Assembly: GCF_030317105.1 (NCBI RefSeq) | Contig: NZ_JASZYG010000005.1 | Coordinates: 310,001-374,000, forward strand | DNA from: Variovorax brevis | Lineage (GTDB): Bacteria; Pseudomonadota; Gammaproteobacteria; Burkholderiales; Burkholderiaceae_C | DNA length: 64,000 nt | Direction of reading: 5' to 3' | Part shown: positions 1-6,213 of the stretch, piece after piece | Position numbering within the stretch: position 1 is the stretch's first letter | How the letters are laid out: each line of letters begins with the position of its first letter | The notes under the pieces: model-generated | What the model saw: the letters and a program-made list of their open reading frames with translations, nothing else | Databases searched by the model: none | Told to the model about the DNA's origin: nothing | Position numbers and translations under genes: made by a program

Positions 1-475
1 TTCCGTTGAGCGCCGAAGTCGACGACACGTTGACCACCTTGCGATGCACTTCGATGCCCTTTTCCGCGTCGGCGGCGGCTTGTGCCTTGATGACCGGATA
101 GGCCGCGCGCAGGATGCGGAAGGGCGCCGTCAGGTGGCAGTCCATGATGGCGTACCACTGCTCGTCCGTCATGCGCTGGATCACGTCGTCCCAGGTGAAG
201 CCGGCGTTGTTCACGATGATGTCGATGCCACCGAAGCTGTCGACCGCCGTCTTGATGTAGCGCTCGGCGAAGTCCGGTGCGCTGACGTTGCCGGCGCAGG
301 CCACGGCCTCGGCGCCGCTCTTCTTCAGCAGCTCGACCGTCTCTTGCGCCGGATCGGCGTCGAGGTCATTGACGACGATGCGTGCGCCCTGGCTGGCGAG
401 CTTCATCGCGATGGCCTGGCCGATGCCGCGGCCCGAACCGGTAACGAGGGCGACCTTGCCGTCGAGTGTTCCCAT
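1..475 (-). CDS. Short-chain dehydrogenase/reductase, partial (runs off left edge)
   Basis: The gene reads leftward and leaves the window, so only about 158 N-terminal residues are visible. They start MGTLDGKVALVTGSGRGIG, an NAD(P)-binding Rossmann motif (TGxxxGxG, residues 12-19), carry NNAG at residues 89-92 and reach NVSSTSALNG, the catalytic serine region; the Tyr-x3-Lys pair lies outside the window. The ATG at 475 has GGAG about 10 bases upstream. It is the fifth gene of the leftward operon of acyl-CoA dehydrogenase, thiolase and MaoC genes, which suggests a 3-hydroxyacyl-CoA dehydrogenase step in that pathway. The exact substrate is inferred only from context; a FabG-like reductase is the alternative. 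Confidence 0.85.
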   Translation of the reverse strand, partial: MGTLDGKVALVTGSGRGIGQAIAMKLASQGARIVVNDLDADPAQETVELLKKSGAEAVACAGNVSAPDFAERYIKTAVDSFGGIDIIVNNAGFTWDDVIQRMTDEQWYAIMDCHLTAPFRILRAAYPVIKAQAAADAEKGIEVHRKVVNVSSTSALNG

Positions 476-510
476 TTTGTGTATCTCCGAAAGAATGAAA
501 GGGTGATGAG

Positions 511-927
511 TCAGAGCGCGACCACGGCATCACCAACGATTTTGGTGTCGCCATACTGGTTGCGCGTTTCGATTTCGAGCTTCACGCGCTTCTCGCCGTC
601 GGCTTCGAACTTTTCGACCACGCGGCCACTGCAAGTGATCTGGTGGCCCAGGTGCGTGATGCCCGTGAAGCGCACGCCGAAGCTGCGGATCTGGCGCTGG
701 TCGACCCACTGCGTGAGCAGTCGGCCGAGGTAGGCCATCGACAACATGCCGTGCGCGAACACGTCCGGCATGCCGGCCTTGCGGGCGTAGTCGGTGTCGA
801 TGTGGATCTGGTTGTGGTCGCCCGAGGCGCCGGCGAACAGGGCCAGCGTGGTGCGGGTGATGGCCGGCAGTGCCAGCGGGGGCAGGGTGTCGCCGACGTC
901 GACGGCTGCGAATGTGGGTTGGCTCAT
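511..927 (-). CDS. MaoC-fold (R)-specific enoyl-CoA hydratase, catalytic-type
   Basis: A 138-residue single hot-dog domain. It carries the hydratase-2 signature SGDHNQIHIDTDYA, with the Asp and His that normally catalyse water addition to an enoyl-CoA, followed by FAHGMLSMAYLG. An in-frame upstream Met exists at 948, but the ATG at 927 has AGGAG eight bases upstream and starts directly before the conserved region, so I chose 927. Its partner immediately upstream (945-1385) is a second hot-dog protein without this signature. The pair therefore resembles heterodimeric MaoC hydratases such as those acting on steroid side-chain CoA esters in actinobacteria. The pairing is inference; the fold and motif are visible. 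Confidence 0.85.
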   Translation of the reverse strand: MSQPTFAAVDVGDTLPPLALPAITRTTLALFAGASGDHNQIHIDTDYARKAGMPDVFAHGMLSMAYLGRLLTQWVDQRQIRSFGVRFTGITHLGHQITCSGRVVEKFEADGEKRVKLEIETRNQYGDTKIVGDAVVAL

Positions 928-944
928 GGTGTCTGCTCCTGCCT

Positions 945-1385
945 TCACTTGTTCTTGTGGACCAGCACGCTGCGCAGGTCGGCCACGTGCTCGCCGCGCT
1001 GGTTCGTCACGCGCGATTCGCGCACCACGAAGCTCAGGGCGCCGCCCTTCTTGTCGTAGATGTCGGCGATGTGCGTCTCGAACTGCAGCGTGTCGCCGGC
1101 GTAGGCCATGCGGTGGTACTTGAAGGTCTCCTCGCCGTGCAGGATGCGCGAGGTGACGATGCCCAGCTCCTCACGCCAGGCGTTCGAGGGGATCTGGAAT
1201 TCCAGCGAGAAAAGGAAGGTCGGCGGCAGCGGCAGGCCGGGATGGCCCGCGTCGCGCGCAGCGGATTCGTCGATGTAGACCGGGTTCGTCTCGCCGATCG
1301 ACTTCGCGAAGAAGCGCATCTGCCCGGCCTCGGCCCTGGCCGTGTAGACCGGCAGCTTCATGCCGATGTGTTTCTTGTCGATCAT
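945..1385 (-). CDS. MaoC-like hot-dog protein, non-catalytic partner type
   Basis: A 146-residue protein starting MIDKKHIGMKLPVY, resembling the FAS1 dehydratase/MaoC N-terminal domain family. The helix region reads AKSIGETNPVYIDESAA, where the usual catalytic Asp and His of hydratase 2 are not present. Such halves normally support a catalytic hot-dog partner, and the next gene (511-927) supplies one. It lies 5 bp downstream of the thiolase stop and ends about 18 bp before the next start, so co-expression is very likely. A much longer reading frame extends upstream on the same strand but is a shadow of the thiolase. Role proposed: structural or specificity half of an enoyl-CoA hydratase. Confidence 0.8.
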   Translation of the reverse strand: MIDKKHIGMKLPVYTARAEAGQMRFFAKSIGETNPVYIDESAARDAGHPGLPLPPTFLFSLEFQIPSNAWREELGIVTSRILHGEETFKYHRMAYAGDTLQFETHIADIYDKKGGALSFVVRESRVTNQRGEHVADLRSVLVHKNK

Positions 1386-1390
1386 GTGAT

Positions 1391-2575
1391 TCAAGCCTTC
1401 TTGTAGATGGTCACGACGCCCGCGCCGCCGAGGCCCAGGTTGTGTTGCAACGCGACCTTGGCGTTCGCGACCTGGCGTTGGTCGGCCGTGCCACGCAACT
1501 GATGCGTGAGCTCGTAGCACTGCGCGAGGCCGGTGGCGCCCAGCGGGTGGCCCTTGGAGAGCAGGCCGCCCGAGGGGTTGGTGACCCAGCGCCCGCCATA
1601 GGTGTTGTCGCCGTCGTTCACCAGCTTCTCGGCTTCGCCTTCGCCGCACAGGCCCAGGCCTTCGTAGGTCAGCAGTTCGTTCTGGGCGAAGCAGTCGTGC
1701 AGCTCGATCACGTCGACGTCCTTCGGGCCGACGCCGGCCTGCTCGTAGGCCTGCTTTGCGGCCAGTGCCGTCATGTCGAAGCCGACGACGCGGATCATGT
1801 CCATGGCGTCGTAGGTGCTGGGCAGGTCGGTCGCGAGTGCCTGGCCGGCGATCAGCACGTCGGTGCGCAGGCCGCGCTTGCGGGCGAATTCTTCCGACAC
1901 CACGATGGCCGCGGCGCCGCCGCAGGTGGGCGGGCAGGCCATCAGGCGGGTGATGACGCCGTCCCACAGCATGGGCGAGTTCATCACGTCTTCGGTCGTC
2001 ACGACGTTGCGGAACACGGCCAGCGGGTTGTTGGCGGCATGGCGGCTGGCCTTGGCGCGGATCTTGGCGAAGGTCTCCAGCGTGGTGCCGTACTTCTGCA
2101 TGTGCGCGCGGCCTGCGCCGGCGAACTGGCGAATGGCCGACGGGATCTCGGGGCGGCCGACCAACTCGTCGACGACCCTGGCTGCGCGTTCGAGTGCGGG
2201 TGCGCGGTCATCCCAGCGCGACTTCAGCGCGCCCGGGTTCATTTGTTCGAAGCCGAAGGCGAGGGCGCAGTCGACCACGCCGCTCATCACCGCCTGGCGG
2301 GCCAGGTACAGGGCCGACGAACCGGTGGCGCAATTGTTGTTCACGTTGAGCACCGGGATGCCCGTCATGCCGACGCGGTACACCGCCTTCTGGCCGCAGG
2401 TCGAGTCGCCGTACACGTAGCCGGCATAGGCTTGCTGCACGTCGGAGAAATCGAGGCCGGCATCGGCCAGCGCCGCACGGATGGCCTGCTCGCCCATCAC
2501 GTCATAGGGCTCGCTGGTGCCCGGCTTCTTGAACTGGATCATGCCGACGCCGGCAACGAAAACCTTGTTTGTCAT
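1391..2575 (-). CDS. SCP-x type thiolase / acetyl-CoA acyltransferase
   Basis: A 394-residue thiolase-fold protein. The nucleophile Cys82 sits in NNNCATGSS, HDCFAQNE lies near residue 290 and the final loop is SKGHPLGATG near residue 340, all typical of the sterol carrier protein x (lipid-transfer protein) thiolase branch rather than FadA. It would cleave 3-oxoacyl-CoA with CoA, and this branch often handles branched or steroid side chains. The ATG at 2575 has AGGAG seven to eight bases upstream. Downstream are two MaoC genes and an SDR in the same direction. All catalytic elements are present, so an active thiolase is expected; chain preference is inferred. Confidence 0.88.
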   Translation of the reverse strand: MTNKVFVAGVGMIQFKKPGTSEPYDVMGEQAIRAALADAGLDFSDVQQAYAGYVYGDSTCGQKAVYRVGMTGIPVLNVNNNCATGSSALYLARQAVMSGVVDCALAFGFEQMNPGALKSRWDDRAPALERAARVVDELVGRPEIPSAIRQFAGAGRAHMQKYGTTLETFAKIRAKASRHAANNPLAVFRNVVTTEDVMNSPMLWDGVITRLMACPPTCGGAAAIVVSEEFARKRGLRTDVLIAGQALATDLPSTYDAMDMIRVVGFDMTALAAKQAYEQAGVGPKDVDVIELHDCFAQNELLTYEGLGLCGEGEAEKLVNDGDNTYGGRWVTNPSGGLLSKGHPLGATGLAQCYELTHQLRGTADQRQVANAKVALQHNLGLGGAGVVTIYKKA

Positions 2576-2623
2576 ATCACTTGCTCCTGTTGAATTCGAT
2601 GACTTTTCTTTTCGGGGAACACC

Positions 2624-2710
2624 GCGGAACCGGCTTTGCCGGGCCGCTGGTGTTGCCCCCGGTGAGGGGGTTGGCGTAGCGACACGAAGTGCGCGAAGCC
2701 TGGGGGAGAG
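2624..2710. repeat. Structured intergenic element, possible interspersed repeat
   Basis: The 142 bp between the acyl-CoA dehydrogenase stop and the thiolase start contains a stem (GCGGAACCGGC, TTT, GCCGGGCCGC at 2624-2647) followed by a G-rich stretch with blocks GTTGCCCCC and GAGGGGGTTGG, then GCGACACGAAGTGCGCG. It looks like intergenic palindromic repeats common in Comamonadaceae. Only one copy is in this window, so repetition is not shown here. Confidence 0.4.
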
Positions 2711-2717
2711 CCAAGTT

Positions 2718-3857
2718 CTAGAGTTTTCGCGAAATCAGCTCGCGCATGACCTCGCTGGTGCCGCCGTAGATGCGCGTCACGCGCGAGTCCACGAAGTCGC
2801 GGGCAATCGGGTACTCCAGCATGTAGCCGTAGCCGCCGTGCAGCTGCACCATGTCGTCGAGCGCCTTGCCCAGCGTCTCGGTGGCAAAGAGCTTGGCAAT
2901 CGCCGCCTCTTCCAGCGTGAGTCGGCGGCGCGTGTGTTCGGCGATGTAGTAGTCGATCATGGTGCGCACGGCCACGGCCTGCGCCTTGATGTCGGCGAGC
3001 TTGAACTTGGTGTTCTGGAAATCCCACACCGTGCCGTCGAAGGCCTTGCGGTCCTTTACGTAGTCGATGGTGGTCTGCAGCGCGCGCTCCAGGCGTGCGG
3101 CAGCGGCGATGGCGATGGTGAAGCGCTCCTGCGGCAGTTCGCCCATCAGGTAGCTGAAGCCCTTGCCTTCTTCGCCCAGGCGGTTGGCCACCGGTACGCG
3201 CACGTTGTCGAAGAAGAGCTCGGCCGTGTCCTGCGCGTACTGGCCCACTTTTTCCAGCTTGCGGCCGCGCCGAAAGCCTTCGCGCGTCGCTTCGACGGCG
3301 ATCAGGCTGATGCCCTTGGCGCCGGCCTTCGGGTCGGTCTTGCAGACGACGATGATCAGGTCGGCGGTCAGGCCGTTGCTGATGAAGGTCTTGCTGCCGT
3401 TGATGACGTAGTCGTCGCCGTCGCGCACGGCAGTGGTCTTCACGGTCTTCAGGTCGCTGCCGGTGCCGGGCTCGGTCATGGCGATGGCCAGGATGATCTC
3501 GCCCGACGCCGCCTTGGGGAGCCACTTGCGCTTTTGCTCTTCGGTGCCGGCGCGCAGGATGTAGGGCGCGATGATGTCCGAATGCATGCCGAAGGCCGGG
3601 CCGCTGACGCCCGAGCGCGCGAACTCCTCGCCGAACACGGCCGCGTGGCCGAAGTCGCCGCCACCACCGCCGTATTCCTCGGGCAGCGACGCGCACAGCA
3701 GGCCTTCCTTGCCGGCCTTCAGCCAGGTCTCGCGGTCGATCTGGCCGGCCTTGTCCCAGGCGTTCTGGCGAGGCAGGCATTCGCGTTCGATGAAACGGCG
3801 CACCGTCTCGCGGTACATCTCATGGTCGTCTCGGAAGACGTTGCGGGTCACGTTCAC
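2718..3857 (-). CDS. Acyl-CoA dehydrogenase
   Basis: A full-length 379-residue flavoprotein of the acyl-CoA dehydrogenase family. AMTEPGTGSDL near residue 140 is the first family signature, and the C-terminal region has QLHGGYGYM and IYGGTSEVMRE, the second. It would oxidise an acyl-CoA to the trans-2-enoyl-CoA and pass electrons to ETF, whose genes lie at 10.4-12.1 kb. The start is GTG at 3857 with AAGGAG at ideal distance. It is the first gene of the leftward operon ending in the SDR. A near-palindrome at 3918-3937, also found at two other promoters here, sits 61 bp upstream and is a candidate operator for the nearby LuxR-type regulator. Confidence 0.92.
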   Translation of the reverse strand: MNVTRNVFRDDHEMYRETVRRFIERECLPRQNAWDKAGQIDRETWLKAGKEGLLCASLPEEYGGGGGDFGHAAVFGEEFARSGVSGPAFGMHSDIIAPYILRAGTEEQKRKWLPKAASGEIILAIAMTEPGTGSDLKTVKTTAVRDGDDYVINGSKTFISNGLTADLIIVVCKTDPKAGAKGISLIAVEATREGFRRGRKLEKVGQYAQDTAELFFDNVRVPVANRLGEEGKGFSYLMGELPQERFTIAIAAAARLERALQTTIDYVKDRKAFDGTVWDFQNTKFKLADIKAQAVAVRTMIDYYIAEHTRRRLTLEEAAIAKLFATETLGKALDDMVQLHGGYGYMLEYPIARDFVDSRVTRIYGGTSEVMRELISRKL

Positions 3858-3917
3858 TGGGTGTCTCCTTGAGGAACTTGTCTCTGGGCCCTAAGTTATT
3901 CCGGTGGGGGTTGGGCG

Positions 3918-3937
3918 GCACTACCCCGGATGGGGGG
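3918..3937. promoter_or_regulatory. Candidate operator, GC-rich palindrome (site 1)
   Basis: The sequence is GCACTACCCCGGATGGGGGG. It matches the site at 4820-4839 at 16 of 20 positions, with the same 8-base distance between the A of the left arm and the T of the right arm. It lies between the enoyl-CoA hydratase stop and the acyl-CoA dehydrogenase start. Confidence 0.5.
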
Positions 3938-3942
3938 CGGGC

Positions 3943-4767
3943 TCAACCCGTGGTGCGGTCCCAGTCGTAGCGGAGCGCTTCGCCGCGCGTGAAGGCTTCG
4001 ACGGCCTCGTGGTGGTACGGCAGGGTGGAGACGACGGCCTGCGCGTTGCCCTCAAGCTCCGCCAGCGTCGCGTAGGGCGTCTCGTAGCTCTTGTTCAGCA
4101 GGGCCTTGGTCAGGCCGATGGCCTCGCGCGGTCCGGCCAGGAAGCGGCGCGCGAAGTGCATGGCATCGGCTTGCAGCGATTCCGGCTCGTGCAGCGTGTG
4201 GACGAAGCCGAGTTGCTTGCCCTCCGCCGCGTTCACGCGCCGCGCGGTCATCGCCAGTTCCTTCGCCATCGGCAGGCCGACGGCGCGCGGGAGGAAGTGA
4301 AAGGCGCCCAGGTCGGGAATCAGCCCGACCTTCAAAAAGGACATGCAGAAGTACGCGCGGTGCGAGGCGAGGATGAAGTCCGCCGCCAGTGCGAACGAGA
4401 AGCCGGCACCGACGGCCGGTCCGTCCACGGCGGCGATCACCGGCATTTCGAGCGAGCGCAGCCGCTCGATCAGCCCGTGGCCGACCTGCAGGCGGCGGCG
4501 CATGGCGTCGGGGGTGCGGAATTCAGGATCGCTGCGGCTTGACATCCCCTTGACGTCACCGCCGGCGCAGAAGCTGCCGCCCGAGCCCGTGATGATGAGC
4601 GCGCGCACGCGGCGGTCGGACTCGACCTGGCCCAGCATGTCGCGGTAGTCCGCGCGCAGGTCCAGCGAAAGCGCATTGCGCGCCGCGGGACGCTGGTGCG
4701 TGAACAGGGCCACGCCATCTTCGATGGCAAGCTGCGACTCGCGCAGCGGGATGGTTTCGCTCGGCAT
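3943..4767 (-). CDS. Enoyl-CoA hydratase/isomerase family protein
   Basis: A 274-residue crotonase-fold protein. It shows the oxyanion-hole segments GSGGSFCAGGDVKGM and AVDGPAVGAGFSFALAADF, then KVGLIPDLGAFHFLPR, where crotonases hold a catalytic acid; here the position reads Asp in PDLGA. It probably hydrates or isomerises an enoyl-CoA. The start is ATG at 4767 with GGAG and AAGGA just upstream; an upstream in-frame extension to 4875 is unlikely because it crosses the candidate operator at 4820-4839. The gene diverges from an MFS carrier and reads toward the acyl-CoA dehydrogenase operon, so it belongs to the same catabolic module. Confidence 0.87.
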   Translation of the reverse strand: MPSETIPLRESQLAIEDGVALFTHQRPAARNALSLDLRADYRDMLGQVESDRRVRALIITGSGGSFCAGGDVKGMSSRSDPEFRTPDAMRRRLQVGHGLIERLRSLEMPVIAAVDGPAVGAGFSFALAADFILASHRAYFCMSFLKVGLIPDLGAFHFLPRAVGLPMAKELAMTARRVNAAEGKQLGFVHTLHEPESLQADAMHFARRFLAGPREAIGLTKALLNKSYETPYATLAELEGNAQAVVSTLPYHHEAVEAFTRGEALRYDWDRTTG

Positions 4768-4819
4768 GGGGTCCTTGTCTCCGTTGTGTGGCCGATGATC
4801 CGGCGCGGCACCGTGAGAC

Positions 4820-4839
4820 GCCCCACCCGGGGTGGGGGG
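4820..4839. promoter_or_regulatory. Candidate operator, GC-rich palindrome (site 2, best example)
   Basis: Bases 4821-4837 form a perfect dyad, CCCCACCC-G-GGGTGGGG. It is centred in the divergent promoter region between the enoyl-CoA hydratase (53 bp to its ATG) and the MFS carrier (67 bp to its ATG). Matching sites lie at 3918-3937 and 27598-27617. The G-rich half resembles in style the asymmetric boxes of MalT-type regulators, and a MalT-like regulator is encoded 4 kb away. Confidence 0.55.
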
Positions 4840-4906
4840 TGAATCGCCCAAGCGCGCCGGGGCATTGCTGAGCACAATCGGCGTCGATCACCAGAACAAG
4901 AGACAC

Positions 4907-6184
4907 ATGACCATCCGGAATCCGAGCTTGCCCGGCCAGCAAAAGCGCCCCGCGCTCTTCTACGGCTGGGTCGTCGTCGCGTCAGCCTTCGCCACCACCT
5001 TCGTCGGCTTTGGCAGCGCTTACACCTTCAGTGCCTTCGTCGGCTCGTTGCAGGCTGAATTCGCAGCCTCGCGCGGGTCGGTGTCGCTGGTCTTTTCGCT
5101 GGCAGGCTTCCTGTACTTCAGCCTCGGTGTGCTGAGCGGACCGCTGGCGGACCGGTGGGGGGCACGGCGGCTGGTGGTGGCCGGCATGGTCCTGACCGGC
5201 GCCGGGCTGGCGCTGGCCGGCATGTCGCGCACGCTCGGCCAGGTCTATGCGGCGTACGCGCTCGGCATCGGCGTGGGCGTCGGGCTGGCCTACGTGCCCG
5301 CGCTGGGAACCATCCAGCGCTGGTTCGTGCGGCGGCGCGGTTTCGCGTCCGGCTTGGCGGTGAGTGGAATCGGCGTGGGCACGCTGGTGATGCCGCCGCT
5401 GGCCTCGTTCCTGATCGAACAATGGGGATGGCGCACGGCCTACCTCATCCTCGGCGCCGGCGCGGCGGTCGTTGGCGTCGGCATGGCGCTTCTGGTGGCG
5501 GACGACCCGCGCGAGCGCGGCGTCTTTGCCGACGGCGACCCGGCACCCGTGGCGCCACCCCCCGGCGCGGCCGCGACGTCACCCGAAGGCTTTGCGTTGA
5601 AGGACGCCCTGAAGACACCGCGCTTCATCGGCCTGTATGCCTCCTGCATGATCGTTTCCTTCGGGCTCTTCGTGCCCTTCGTGCACCTCGTGCCTTACGC
5701 GCTCGACCATGGCCTGCCGCCCACATCGGCGGTGCTGCTGCTGGGTGCGATCGGTGTCGGCAGCACGGCAGGGCGCTTCTTCCTGGGCAACGTGGCCGAC
5801 CGCATGGGGCGCGAACCGGCGCTGATCCTCATGTATGCCGGCATGGGCGCGTCGATGCTCGTGTGGCTGCTGTCGACCGGCCTGGCGGGGCTGGCCGCGT
5901 TCGCGCTGGTGTTCGGCGTTTTCTATGGCGGCTGCGTCGCATTGCTGCCCGCGCTGGTGGCGGACTACTTCGGCGGCAAGAACATCGGCGCCATCATCGG
6001 CGTGCTCTACACCGGCGTGGCGATCGGCACGCTGGTGGGTCCGTCTGCGGCGGGCTATGTGTTCGATGCGACGAACAGCTACGCGCTGGTCATCGTTGCG
6101 AGCATTGGCGGCAGCCTGGTCGCCGCGGCGATCATGCTGGCGGTGTCGCGTTTGGGCAGGCTCCGTGCGGGCGGAGTTGCCTGA
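4907..6184 (+). CDS. MFS transporter, oxalate/formate antiporter-monocarboxylate type
   Basis: A 425-residue carrier of the major facilitator superfamily with about twelve hydrophobic segments. After a short basic N-terminus comes YGWVVVASAF, typical of the OFA/monocarboxylate branch; the A-loop motif reads LADRWGARR near residue 85 and its C-half copy reads VADRMGREP. A hydrophilic, Pro-rich loop near residues 210-235 separates the halves. ATG 4907 is chosen because the upstream reading frame overlaps the candidate operator and lacks transporter character. It diverges from the enoyl-CoA hydratase, so it probably imports the carboxylic acid degraded by this module. The substrate is not readable from sequence. 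Confidence 0.88.
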   Translation: MTIRNPSLPGQQKRPALFYGWVVVASAFATTFVGFGSAYTFSAFVGSLQAEFAASRGSVSLVFSLAGFLYFSLGVLSGPLADRWGARRLVVAGMVLTGAGLALAGMSRTLGQVYAAYALGIGVGVGLAYVPALGTIQRWFVRRRGFASGLAVSGIGVGTLVMPPLASFLIEQWGWRTAYLILGAGAAVVGVGMALLVADDPRERGVFADGDPAPVAPPPGAAATSPEGFALKDALKTPRFIGLYASCMIVSFGLFVPFVHLVPYALDHGLPPTSAVLLLGAIGVGSTAGRFFLGNVADRMGREPALILMYAGMGASMLVWLLSTGLAGLAAFALVFGVFYGGCVALLPALVADYFGGKNIGAIIGVLYTGVAIGTLVGPSAAGYVFDATNSYALVIVASIGGSLVAAAIMLAVSRLGRLRAGGVA

Positions 6185-6213
6185 TCGCGCTCGACACGCT
6201 TTACGCCCCTGGC

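Noticed and set aside
945..1967. A 340-residue frame fusing thiolase-region DNA to the MaoC-like protein
   Set aside because: Its first half is a frame-shifted reading of the thiolase; the natural start is ATG 1385.
2624..2710. Remnant of an insertion sequence
   Set aside because: There is no transposase fragment and no visible terminal repeats or target duplication; a structured intergenic repeat is simpler.
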